Origin: Circinella umbellata
Lineage: Eukaryota > Mucoromycota > Mucoromycetes > Mucorales > Lichtheimiaceae
Direction of reading: 5' to 3'
DNA length: 64,000 nucleotides
Assembly (NCBI GenBank): GCA_025093555.1
Contig: JAIWNF010000011.1
Span: 248,001-312,000 of the forward strand
The position numbers and the translations under genes were made by a program. Numbering within the stretch: the stretch's first letter is position 1; each line of letters starts with the position of its first letter. The notes beneath the pieces were generated by a model, which made no database searches, had not been told where the DNA came from, and saw only the letters and a list, made by a program, of their open reading frames with translations. Shown here one piece after another: positions 32,506-43,791 of the stretch.

Positions 32506-34086
32506 AAAAACTTAACCAAATGGATTATAAGGTGTAATGTACTACCTCAAATCTAATGATCGGAACTTGACGCTGAGTTTATCGAATCTCTGTGTACTAC
32601 AATTACTTTTTTCGCTTCCCCCCTTCTCCCCTTTCCTTATATTGCTTTCACATCAATGCAAAAAAAAAAATACTCAATAATAGGGCCCAGCCCCAATTTT
32701 CATTTCATTTCATTTTAGTACAATTAATTGGTAAAACAACAAACAATATCTATACTATATCCTATTTCTTTCCCCAAACATTTTACGTACTTATTTTTTA
32801 TTAGCATAATAACTTCATCAAACAACAAACACGTTCTAATTCACACTCGCAACAATTTATTCTTATAATTAACCCACACATATTTAATATATACAAAACA
32901 CTTACTTCTTTATGGCTATTCTTTATGTACTACTCTTATAATATATTATAATACACACATCTTTTTTTGTTCTTGCTTTTCTTTTTCAAGACAAAAATAA
33001 TAATACTCTTCAAAGGGTAATCACGCCATTATTATATGGGGTTTTTAAACTTTTCGTCTTGGTGTGTCTTTATTTTAGTTTATGTCGTACATTTTGGAAA
33101 GTTGACGATTGAGCACAAACATGTTTAATTATGGATATTTATATAACTTATCTTTTCAAAGTCATGATATTTATATATTTATATATTTATACAATATAAA
33201 TACCAACTTGCCAATAGTAAAGTTAGTGACAAATAAGTTTCTATACCTTCACCCACATATTAATATTAATTTGTAATTGCATTTTTTGCAAGTTAAACAT
33301 GCTCAGTTATAAGTTTCATGGACCACGTTGAAGAATAACAGATTGGGCCAATTCTTTTTAAAAACGCATTGTTTTTGATTTGATCGTAGCACAATTGGGT
33401 GTATCACACGGTCATTTTCTTCTAGTGATGAGTATTACACATCTGTCCGTAAATTCCAAAAAAAAAACAAATTACAAGGGAACCCCCAACAAATGTGCGC
33501 TTCTTTAACTTGATTGTCAATTAAACTTTCCATCAAATAAACTGTTTTAATTTGCATTAAAAACGAGCAATAAAATGGTATAGTATAGCATTATAAATAC
33601 TGTATTTATCAAGGTTGCTAAATTTAGTGCTCAGTATACTCCATAATATGACGCAGCAAGAAAAATTAGGAAGCTGCCTGTCATAAAGAAGCTATATCAA
33701 AGTTCTTTTTCTACGGAGCATAACAATGACGACATGATGGCATGATTTATCTCTTTTATCGGTGTCTTTGCTCAACCGCTCTTCTCTCTCTTTGTTTTTC
33801 GGCTTATTACCTATTCCGTGGTGACACGCGACGATGACAATTTAAAAAGCGGCCTTTTCAATGGGGATATGGGTTTATAAAAAGAAACTTTAGCCGAAAA
33901 AAGAATGTATTTTTATAATAGTTTTTGTTGTTCTGTATTTTTTTAATAAGTGTAATATGTGCGTTGAATTTTACAAAAAAGAAAATATATGAAGAATAAG
34001 AGCAGAAAATTATTTTTGAGAGCCCGTACAAAAAGAAAAAAAAAACTAAGGAACAAATTGATTATGTCAATACAGATATCAGTATA
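32506..34086. other. convergent 3' spacer
   Basis: 1.6 kb between the stops of the Ser/Pro-rich gene and the deubiquitinase. AT-rich, with a (TTTATATA)n-like tract at 33168-33196. No gene seen. Confidence 0.55.
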
Positions 34087-37036
34087 TCATCGTTTGCTTA
34101 AATTTTTCTCTCGAATTTTCCGTAATCCCCAGCGCGATTTTCTTTCTTCAATAGTCGTACTAAGTGATGGAGTAGGAGCAGGAGCAGGTGCAGTTACTGT
34201 TGATGATGAGGATGATGGAGGCGGTGGAGGTGACGCAGGGGTATTTGGAGGATTAGAATGATTTCGTGAATCAAGCCTTGAAGGTGTAGTAGTAGTAATA
34301 GTAGATGTAGTAGTAGATATACTGTCTAAACGATGAGATGCGGTTGCAGGTGGTGAGGTAATGTGCGGTGGATGTTGCTGATACTGATTATGATTATGAT
34401 AATGGTGGTGACCCATGAACGCCGACGGCCTGCCGTTGACATGAATTTGTTGTTGTTGTTGTTGTGGATTGCTATGACTGCTATTGATGTGGCTATTATT
34501 GGTTGGATTCTGTTGTACATCAAGCCCATTATATATATCGAGAGATTCCATATTGACATTAACCGCCTGATAAAATAAGACGTAGCCCGATCCATTTCCA
34601 GGAATATCGCCAAAATACTTTTGTATTTCGTCTTCATGTATAGGGGTTACTATATCATCGTCAAAAAGCATCCATTGTCCATTGCTCTTAATGATAGTTA
34701 CATAATGACCATGATGTGGTCCACTAATTTTCAATAAAATATTTAGTAAGCAAACACATATTTACATTTAGATTCGTTGGTTAAAGCAAGAAAAATAACT
34801 TGATTATTAATACAAACCTGCCGATATGTATAACACAAGCCCATAATTCGTAAAGTCGATCCGCATCATCAGTTTCATCACACTAGTTTGACAGGATTAT
34901 TATTTTTCGATACTTTATTAATAAGAGCATATATATTACATTTCTAATTCTTCCATTTATATTTATACATACCGTATTAAATAATCGAAGTTCGAAAGGA
35001 AAAACAACACGGTACGTCAGTTTTATATACTTTTGCAATTGTTCTTGATATTTGAAGCGTTTTAAATGTAGAGCCAATATATTGGGGAGTTTTTTGATCT
35101 TCATTCTAATATTTAATCACTATCAGTAATCACTCTTCTTCCACCTATTTCACAGTTTTTGGATTTCTTTCTTACCTTCTTTCTGCTTCTTGTAATCCAC
35201 AGCAAACATCACAAAAATACTTATTTTTATGGCATAAAGTCTCACTTGCTGAAAACTGTCGTAAACATGAAGTGACTGACGAATTCATTTCCACATCAAT
35301 TGATAGATCCATGAAGCACTCATCACGACTCGTGACCTAAATTTAATTATTTATTTTAGTAAGTTTATTTTAGTGTTGATTTAAATTCATTCTTTGAAAA
35401 AAACAATTATTACCGTTTCACAAGTTAAACACTTTGTTTCGTTAGAAAAGATGCCTTCGAACAATTGATGAACCCAAGTCGTTTTTGCTTTGTTTGCTAA
35501 ATCTTCAGAATCTTAAAAAAAGCAAAATAAGTTATTTTTTTTTAAATTTGAAATAAGAAACTGCTAATATATAATGATGCACTTACCTGAACTTTTTCCA
35601 TTCGCTTCTTGATCATTAGTACCATTCTCGGTAGCACCGTTCCCGTTAACCGAAGTCTTTTCTGACATTTTTTTCTGATACTTTTGTACGTCTTCAGCAA
35701 TACTATTCAGTAAATAATTTAAAAATTCATGGGCATCTTGATGCATACTAGATCGAAATAGTTCTATAGTAATAATATATATGATATTAACGTATTCAAT
35801 ATTATACATCTTCCTCCCTCCCTTGAATTATAATTTCCCACCAGAGTCCAAACTCCAGATTGAAAAGCCAATTACCATTTTCTTTTTTAACCTTGTTAAT
35901 GAAATTAACAGGGGCAACTACACCCGTCTTTTTTCTGTGCGTTGCAATTTTCCAAAACAGGTCTTTCAATGCAGCAAATAAAGTATCTTCCATTCCTGGG
36001 GAAAGATGAAGATCACCATTATGATCGCGCTCATGGTGGGACGAAGAAATAACACTGGTCAAGGTATTACTATTGTTTGAATTAGCATTTGTAGTAGGTA
36101 CACGTGACGATACTGAGGTACGTGGTGGTTGAAAGGATGGTTGACTTGATGTTGGTAACCCACTGATACCATTTGCAAGTCGATTACTATTATTACTATT
36201 GCTATTATTATTATTGGTGGAGGAAGACGTCGATGAAGATGAAAAATATGACGATGCACCAACAATAGGTGAACTAGGACTAGTTAAACTTGGCGATTGA
36301 AGTGAAGATGGTACTGTTGTTGCCGGGAGCGTGGCTGGAAAAGGATAATTCGTTATGCATTCTCGAAATGGTTTACAGTAGTACAGTGCTTGAATGACCG
36401 AGTTGCTATAGCTGTTTTTGTATCCATATTAATTAGTACGTGTATTTTTCCCTGTTAGAACTGTGTATGTATAGTTTTTTTTTTTCTAATTCTTTTCAAT
36501 TGTTTGCTTCTCAAAGATAACATAGTATGTTGTAAGGAAAAAGGCATGTTCCAGAGAAGATTAAATTGAGTGTATAGTTGTGTACATGAATGATATGAGG
36601 AGAGGTGAAAGGGGTGGGGATGCTGTCAGTAGCCAGAAATAAAATAGAAATCGAGCTTTACCAGGTATTTCCAAACTATGTTCATAATACAAAATATAAA
36701 GTTTTTTAATATACAGAGGTTTTCAATGTTATGAAATTTGAAATGAATAAAGTTTGTTTCCCCTTACATTTTCGAGTCCAAAGTACCGTTCACCTTCATC
36801 AAAGGAATCATTATCAACAACTGATTTGCCAGACTGACCCTACATTGTAATTAAAAAGGCGTTTGTTTTAGATATATTAGCTATTGCAATTATGTTATAT
36901 ATGTAGTACAAATAACAGAAGGTATGTTATATATTGTTATAATATTTTGGTGATAAAATTCCATACTAACAAAATGAAGAATCAAAAAAAGAAAACTTAC
37001 AAGGCCCATCCATTTGAAGAAAGAAGTACTTGACAT
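34087..37036 (-). CDS. USP12/USP46-type ubiquitin C-terminal hydrolase
   Basis: Ten exons, complement(34087..34723, 34818..34882, 34973..35105, 35176..35336, 35414..35511, 35587..35763, 35876..36411, 36662..36675, 36768..36839, 37001..37036), give 642 residues. The Cys box is [15 protein letters not shown] (catalytic Cys41), followed by [11 protein letters not shown] near 228, a zinc-binding pair CLTC / CDVC, and a His box [13 protein letters not shown] (His437) with Asp452. The family includes human USP12/46 and fungal CreB/Ubp9/Ubp13, which act with WD40 cofactors. A Ser/Asn-rich insertion (about residues 65-160) interrupts the fold between the Cys box and [13 protein letters not shown] 160-residue Gln/His/Pro-rich tail follows the His box. 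Exon 3 is only 14 bases. Removal of ubiquitin is the known family role; substrates here are unknown. Confidence 0.95.
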
Positions 37037-38480
37037 TTCAATGAAAGGTCATTAAATTATTCAGATACACAATTCTTTTGTTGATTTGTTGTTGAAGTTG
37101 TGATTATTGATTACTTTTCTGTTTTTGTCTCTATTGTATGTGTGTAAAGTCGGCCACAATGGGAACGGAAAAGAGAGTTGGAAAGCCCCACACTAAAACC
37201 TGTGTCCCCCTGAGTCCAAGTTAAAACTCAGTAAAAAATCTTGTACGTTGCCAAGAAGTGAGTATAGTTAGTATAATTACTTGGTAACAGAATTTATTTA
37301 TTTTTCTTTTAAACTTTTCTGTAGTAAAGTATCTTTTATGAGATTATAACAAAAAATATATATTTAAACTATGAAAGATGATTACCATGATAATTATTTG
37401 TAAGCAACAGTGAAATATCCATGGAAACAATCTCCTGTATTTTTTTTTTGCATCACAACAAAAAGTTTAAACGCAGAAGAAAAATAGTCTAATGATTCTG
37501 TTCACTTTAAATTGCATAAATGTTACTGCATCTTGATTGTATATTTTTTTATTATTTGATATTTCATGAGAATGTCCATCGTTTTTCTTATAGGAATGAT
37601 TATTCAAGTTCAACTAAAAAATGGCCACTACACATGTTGAAAAAACAAAAAAAGAGGTTCCGAAACTAGTACTATCAACATATCTATCTCTTTTTTCCCA
37701 GTCAATACCAAATATGTGAATTATTCTAATTACATAATACAGTAGTCTGTAATAACTAATTTTACAATATGATTGTACTTTATTTCTAATTATATTTTGA
37801 GTCGTAATTTGTCTCAGAGTGTGCTTGTTGAGTTTTTTTTTACTCCATGTTCTGAAAAAGAGATACTTTCCCCAATTGTTGCCCCTCCCACTTTTTTTTT
37901 TTAGTTTTTTCCCAGGCTTTTGTCTAACTTTCTATAAAAATTGATATTGAAATCAAATAAGGAAGAATGATATACATCAAAAGAGTATTTGCACCGCCCC
38001 CTTTTTTTTGTGTATCACACCATAATTTATGTCGATACTTATAAAGTATGTGGCAAAATATTATACAGTTTTCTTTTCTTTTGTTTGTATTTATTTTAAA
38101 CTCTTATAAAATAGCTTATATAATTGATATACAAAACTATTTTCAAGGTTTCTTTTCACTCCAGCTTTTGAGCAGTAATAATATATGACAGTGACAGTGA
38201 CCATGCTATTTGTCACTTATCATCATCTAAAATCAAGATAAATTAATCCGGGGGAAAACCCAATTTCAAAAGAAAATTATAATTCGTGTCACGTATATAA
38301 AGATGATGCTATTTCGACCTCAACATCTTTTTAACATCATGAAGGAGAGACGCTTTTATTACTATTATATAAAAGAAAAGATACATGTGGGGTATAGGTA
38401 GTTTAATTGGATAAAAGCTGTTTTATATATAATAGAGTATATGCTTGTAGTACTCGTACAAAAAAATCAAAGAAAAAAAA
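37037..38480. other. intergenic
   Basis: 1.4 kb between the start of the deubiquitinase and the stop of the coiled-coil gene, both on the minus strand. It contains the deubiquitinase promoter. T-runs at 37441, 37830 and 37890 are the only structure I see. Confidence 0.5.
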
Positions 38481-39997
38481 TTATGCTGCTGGTGGTGGAT
38501 ATAAAGTCGGTGGTGGAACGGGAAGTGGACGATCATTAAGCCCAGTATTGTTATGAGGCATCGGTGGGGTTCGTTGTTGTTGTGTCACTAGTGGTAATAC
38601 TGTTGGTAAATCAGCAGACTGTCGACGTTGTTGCTTTTTACTACTCGGTGTAAATATCTTGAACATTTTTTTTGTAGCTTTTGTGGCATCACCAACAAAT
38701 GACGATGATGATGATGATGATAGTAATAAAGGTCGCTTATTATTAGTGCTTGGTGTACTCAACCTATTATTTTTGCCATTATAAATGTTGTTCGATGTTG
38801 TACTGGATAAAGATGATCGACGACGTTCCATACTGACAGGTCGCTCAATTCCTAATTTTCCACCCCATGCATTCATTTTCTTTTCCATAATCATACTAAA
38901 AATAGCGCATCATGTGTAATTAGTGGGTGGAATTATATTGAATACAAGAAAATGGCCACGCAGAAAAAAAAAACTCATATTATTTTTTACCTTGTTCTCG
39001 TTTCTTGATAACAGGCTGCACACAAAAGGTCAGATGTATGTACTTTATCCGGTGTCGGCCATCCGATCAATGACTGTCGGCATCTTGCGCAATCAAAATC
39101 AACTTCAACAGAGTCCCATTTTTCAGCACCGTACGCTTCGCGTTCAGCATATTCTTTACATACAGTATGAAAAACAACTGCCCAATCCCGCTCCTCTTCT
39201 TGTTGATGACAAGGTGTAGAGGAAGATTGACGTCTGGGAAATCCATTAGCGTAAGTATCGCCACTATTACTCCGAAATCGTTCGATCAGACGATCACAAG
39301 ACTCAATAAGAACGGTAGCCTGATACTCATCGAAATGATCCCAAAATTGTTGTCCTTGATGTAAGTAGTTCAAACACTTGTCTGCTTCAGCCACTTGAAT
39401 ATGGACAGCTTCACGTTGCTCTAACTGACCATCATGTTCCTGTTGTTTTTTTATAAGTTGATTAGCAGCTTGTCGAACAGCTTCTTGACAAGATTCAATG
39501 GATTCCCGAATTTGAACCACTTGTTCTTCAGCGCTAGCATTTTTATCATGTGCTCGTATATATTTTTTGTGGTATTGGTTTGATAAAATGGGGACAAAAT
39601 AAAAATGATTGTATTGCTTTTCTCGCTTGGTTTTTTTTGTTCGTCGTTGTTGAGCATAAGTCCGGATACCTTGTAACTCGCGTTCATATCCAGATAACCG
39701 TTGTTCAGTTTCTCCTCGTTGTTGACGTAACCTAGTAACTTGATGGTTTAAGTCGGCCACATGAGTATCCAAATGGGCTAACTGTTGTCGTGCTGAACGT
39801 TGCCATTGAGTGTACTGATGCTCGAGTGCTTGAACAGTTAAAACATATGTTCGATTACGTTTTTGTCGGCTCTTGACAGTATTCTGAATATCACGTAAAC
39901 TAGTGAGTGCTTGACGTTTTGCAATAGGTTCTTTGCTTTTTAATAGACGGAGCACTTCCTCCGCTTTTGTTTCATTCACAGCAGCAATCAATTCCAT
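38481..39997 (-). CDS. coiled-coil protein with C-terminal CxxC pair
   Basis: Two exons, complement(38481..38895, 38991..39997), give 473 residues. Residues ~1-235 are strongly heptad-like (VADLNHQVTRLRQQRGETEQ), consistent with a long coiled coil. The segment near 305-330 has two CxxC pairs (CARC and CAAC, 21 residues between) that could bind zinc. The C-terminal ~140 residues are basic, Ser/Thr/Pro-rich and likely disordered, ending PVPPPTLYPPPAA. The splice joining the halves (AG then T, giving Ser) is in phase. Without it, exon 1 ends with ETRTR and the second part looks like a separate 137-residue ORF. Family not recognised. Could be a cytoskeletal or scaffold protein; that is a guess. 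Confidence 0.7.
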
Positions 39998-40448
39998 TTA
40001 GATCGTATATGTATATGTACGTGCGTGTTATGTAAAAGAAAGAAGTTCAGAAAGAAAAAGAAAAAGAAATGAAAAACTCCAGACATAAATTCATTTTTCT
40101 TTTTTGCCAAGGTTACATGCGTGAACCCAGAAAAACATTGTTCCAAAATTAGAATTAGCTTTTGGCTGAGTTTTTGTACTTTTCGTTACACACCTAAAGA
40201 AGAAAGATGAAAGAGAGGAATTGGTGTGATAATGACAGCCCCTCAATTTCTTGATGTGCTACAATAAATCACCATTAAATTCGTTTAAAACGACGTGTCG
40301 ACAATAATGTTAGTTGTTCCTTTACTCAACATATCAAACAATGAAGGTATTTAGATTTTACCCCTTTTGAGACAGGATGAAAACGATTCGTGTATAAACT
40401 GAGTGGTCTGATTTTCAACAACCAATTGTCAAATGCCGATGTGATTAT
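39998..40448. other. divergent promoter region
   Basis: About 640 bases separate the ATGs of the coiled-coil gene (-) and the multicopper oxidase (+), so both promoters lie here. A TATA box for the oxidase is at 40449. No further motif is certain. Confidence 0.5.
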
Positions 40449-40456
40449 TATATAAA
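40449..40456 (+). promoter_or_regulatory. TATA box of the multicopper oxidase
   Basis: TATATAAA, 178-185 bp upstream of the ATG at 40634, implying a leader of about 150 bases. Based on sequence and position only. Confidence 0.45.
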
Positions 40457-40633
40457 GAGAGTAATAACCATGGCTGGTTTTATTTTGTTATTTTTGTAGA
40501 CGCGTATTGCTGCACATTATTATTATTATTTACTCAGCTTTTATATATTATAAACATCACAAAAAAAAACTGTTTATCTATATAATCTATATCGCCTTTA
40601 TCTTCAAAGATAATAATATTTTAACACAGCAAC

Positions 40634-42616
40634 ATGACAGTGGTACAACATAAACAGCAAAGACAGCATTCCAACAAGTTGCTACTATTTTTTACCATTG
40701 CACTGCTGTTGCTATTTTTCATATCTGCAAAAACAGCGTATGCAAACGAAGAGAAGATAAACTATCGAACTTTTGAAATCGATATCACGACTGGATCATT
40801 AAATCCCGATTGCTATGACCAAAGCTATTCAGGGCTATTAGTGAATGGGCAATTCCCCGCCCCGCCCATCCGTGTCACTAAAAATGATCATGTTCATATT
40901 GTTGTTCATAACCACATTCAAACGAACTATTCGACAGCTATTCATTATCATGGAATTTTACAATTGGGGACGCCAGAAGCAGACGGTGTACCGGGTTTAA
41001 CACAAAAGCCAATTCAACCTGGTGAAACATATCATCAACGATTTCAAGTGATTGAGCAGGCTGGCACTTTTTATTATCATGCACATGTTGGGTAAATTCT
41101 TATATAAGCATATGTATACACACCCAAAACTATCCTGAGTTTATATGTTAATTTATCCTTTATTTTGTATAAAAAAATAAATGCTCAACAAGACTCCAAG
41201 ATGATACCATCAGCGGTCCATTCATCGTTTATGAATCAGAAGATGCTTGGCCTTCTTTACCAGAAGAAGAGAGCAGCTCTAATATTCATAATAAAAGAGA
41301 TGCTGAAACCAAGAAATTAAAGGATGGACCGTACGAATATGACGATGAACGTATTTTATTTCTTTCAGAGTGGTGGCATCAGACAATGGATCAGAGAATG
41401 AACTATGTTATGGGAAAAGATTATCGTGGTATGAAGGGAGCCGACAGCTATTTGATTAATGGTAAAGCTGCTTACTATCCAACCATTGATAGTACAGACG
41501 GATCCCAAAGGTGCGGATATCCGACGATCGATGTCGAACCAAATAAAATATATAGATTTCGTGTCATTGGTGGGCTAACATTGGCAGTACTTGGTGTTTC
41601 CTTTTCAAGCCACACCAATCTTACTATCATTGAAGTGGATGGTGAATTAGTTCAGCCTTATTCTGTTTCCCACCTACAAGTGGCTCCTGGTCAACGATTT
41701 TCCATACTCTTGTCAACAGATCAGCCGGGAGATCATAGTTACTATATTAATACCAAACCCTATTACATACGGGAAACCGAAGGTAATGGACGTGGTATTC
41801 TGAGATACAGCAAACAATTACCAGTAAACATGACAAATAATGATAAAAAATCGGAGTTCCCTCCAGAAACGCCACAGTGGCACTTTGCAAATCTTGCTCC
41901 ACTTGTGAAACATGTTGGAGTTGATTTGGAAAAGGAAGCTGATCAAACAATTATTATTAAACCTACAGAAGAAATATTAGATGATAATACTACATCTTGG
42001 TTTATGAACAACCGACTCGTTTACCCCCATGAAATGTCTGACCAACCAATTTTAGAACTTCTTGGTACCAATGGGGTCGCCCAGCGCCAAGAAAATAGTT
42101 TCTTGGAAGAAGATAGTTATGACCCTGAGTTGAAAGCTTATGTGGTCGGTTATAATCAAACCATCGATTTTGTAATTCATACAACCGCAATTGCCAATGG
42201 TGTTTGTATTGGCCATCCATATCATCTTCATGGTATGGTTCATCATGTGCTCGCACATGGTGCAGGTGAATACAATCACGATAATGATAAAATGCTTCGT
42301 ACCTATCCTACTTCTATTGCTCGAGATACAAGCTTTATTTATCCTGTCCAACCAGGCCCACCTCCAAAAGTACTTGGTAATACACTTTGTGGGTGGTCTA
42401 AATTTCGCATCGTCACTGTTAAGTATTTCCGCCTTTTTGTTTATGAGTTTTTTTTACGTAAATAAAGTTTAAGAGCTGACAAATATTGTTGTTGTTGTGG
42501 TGCACAATAATAACAAAAAATAATTTTAGATTAATCCTGGTGTTTGGGCGTTTCATTGCCATGTAACTTCTCATATGAATCAAGGGATGATGATGACACT
42601 GGTGACAGGCTCATAA
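40634..42616 (+). CDS. secreted multicopper oxidase (laccase/ascorbate-oxidase-like)
   Basis: Three exons (40634..41091, 41193..42417, 42530..42616) give 589 residues. Signal peptide: hydrophobic core LLLFFTIALLLLFFI with probable cleavage near residue 37 after AYA. Copper motifs in order: HYHG (104-107), HAHVG (149-153), HPYHLHG (about 512) and HCHVTSHMNQGMM (570-582). These supply type 1, 2 and 3 copper ligands. The tenth residue after Cys571 is Met581, an axial ligand usually giving a lower-potential T1 copper. There are several N-glycosylation sites. There is no C-terminal TM segment, so it is not an Fet3-like membrane ferroxidase. Substrate is unknown; phenols, ascorbate-like reductants or pigment precursors are possible. 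Confidence 0.93.
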
Positions 42617-43791
42617 TTATAATTATAAACGTACTAGCGCCTACATGCTTTACATATACTTTTTTTTAAGGAGGGTTTTTTTCTGGGTGTGTTCTTTTTT
42701 GATCAGTTATCATCTTTTAACCATGTATCACACTTTTTATATATGCACTACTATCGTATTGTACAAACTATTATTACCCAACGATATCCAAATTGAAGTC
42801 ATTATCTTTTCTCCCCAAATGTGAGTTTTTTTGCCCCATTTCCACATTTTTCTTATATGCATAAAACTATATCGACCTCTAAAGTTTTGTGTCGGTGCGG
42901 TGCGCCTAGACAAATATTAGAAAGACAATACATAAATGGGCTCCAGTGTATTATTATTATTTAGATAAGATAGATCATTGTCTTCAACATCGTTCATCTG
43001 GTTTTATATCAAGTATTGTTATCTCGGTTTCATTCTAAAAAACTTGCTGTAAAATGTTTTTATTGGTATTTACTTTATACGATTCATACGCAAACCTGTG
43101 TATTAGGGGGTTTCTAAGTTGCATGGTTGCACTAACGCATGCTTCTTGCCCCTAAAAATATAATGGCTTTGTTACTGTAGCATAAGAACAAAAAGATAAT
43201 CGAATCCGTTCCCTTGCCTCTTCCTTTTCTTTAATTCTCAACTAGCTTAAAGAGAAAAGAGACACAGAAAGCAAAAGCGCAATAAAAAAACCGACTGACA
43301 ACATTGATAAGTTTATAGACTGGATACCATTATCATGACACAACGGTAGTAGTTACACTTGGTGACATGAGAAACAACAATCAAACATTGTGTTTTTTTA
43401 ATTTAAAACTCGTGCAGATAAAAAATGATTCATGTGAGAGAGAAGCAAAGACATTTTTTATTGCATTAAGAAACAACAACAATCCGTACCGAGAGAGAAA
43501 AAGAGAAAAGAAGGTTCATGGACTTGACCTTTTATGGATAAATGATGAAAAAAAAGAGAGTAAACAATCCTCCCCCCAAAAAAATGTAGAAGACAAATAA
43601 AAACAAATAAGAATTTTGATGATGCAGTAAGACTTCCTTTTGATTTTTCGTAAAAATATCGGTTTATTTAAAACACACTTAATATCTTTTTTTTTTCAAG
43701 TTTCTTCTCTTCTAATCTTACGCTTCATTTACTCACTTAAATTTTTCTTTAAAACTCTCCTACCACTTCCTAACTTCTTTGATACCCAAAG
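42617..43791. other. intergenic
   Basis: 1.2 kb between the multicopper oxidase and the caleosin fusion. The 3' part (43690-43790) is CT-rich and is the probable leader of the caleosin gene. The frame at 43367-43600 is Lys/Asn-rich and not supported. Confidence 0.5.

Noticed and set aside
38923..39219. 98-codon plus ORF overlapping the coiled-coil gene
   Set aside because: Antisense to a well-phased minus-strand coding exon; no features.
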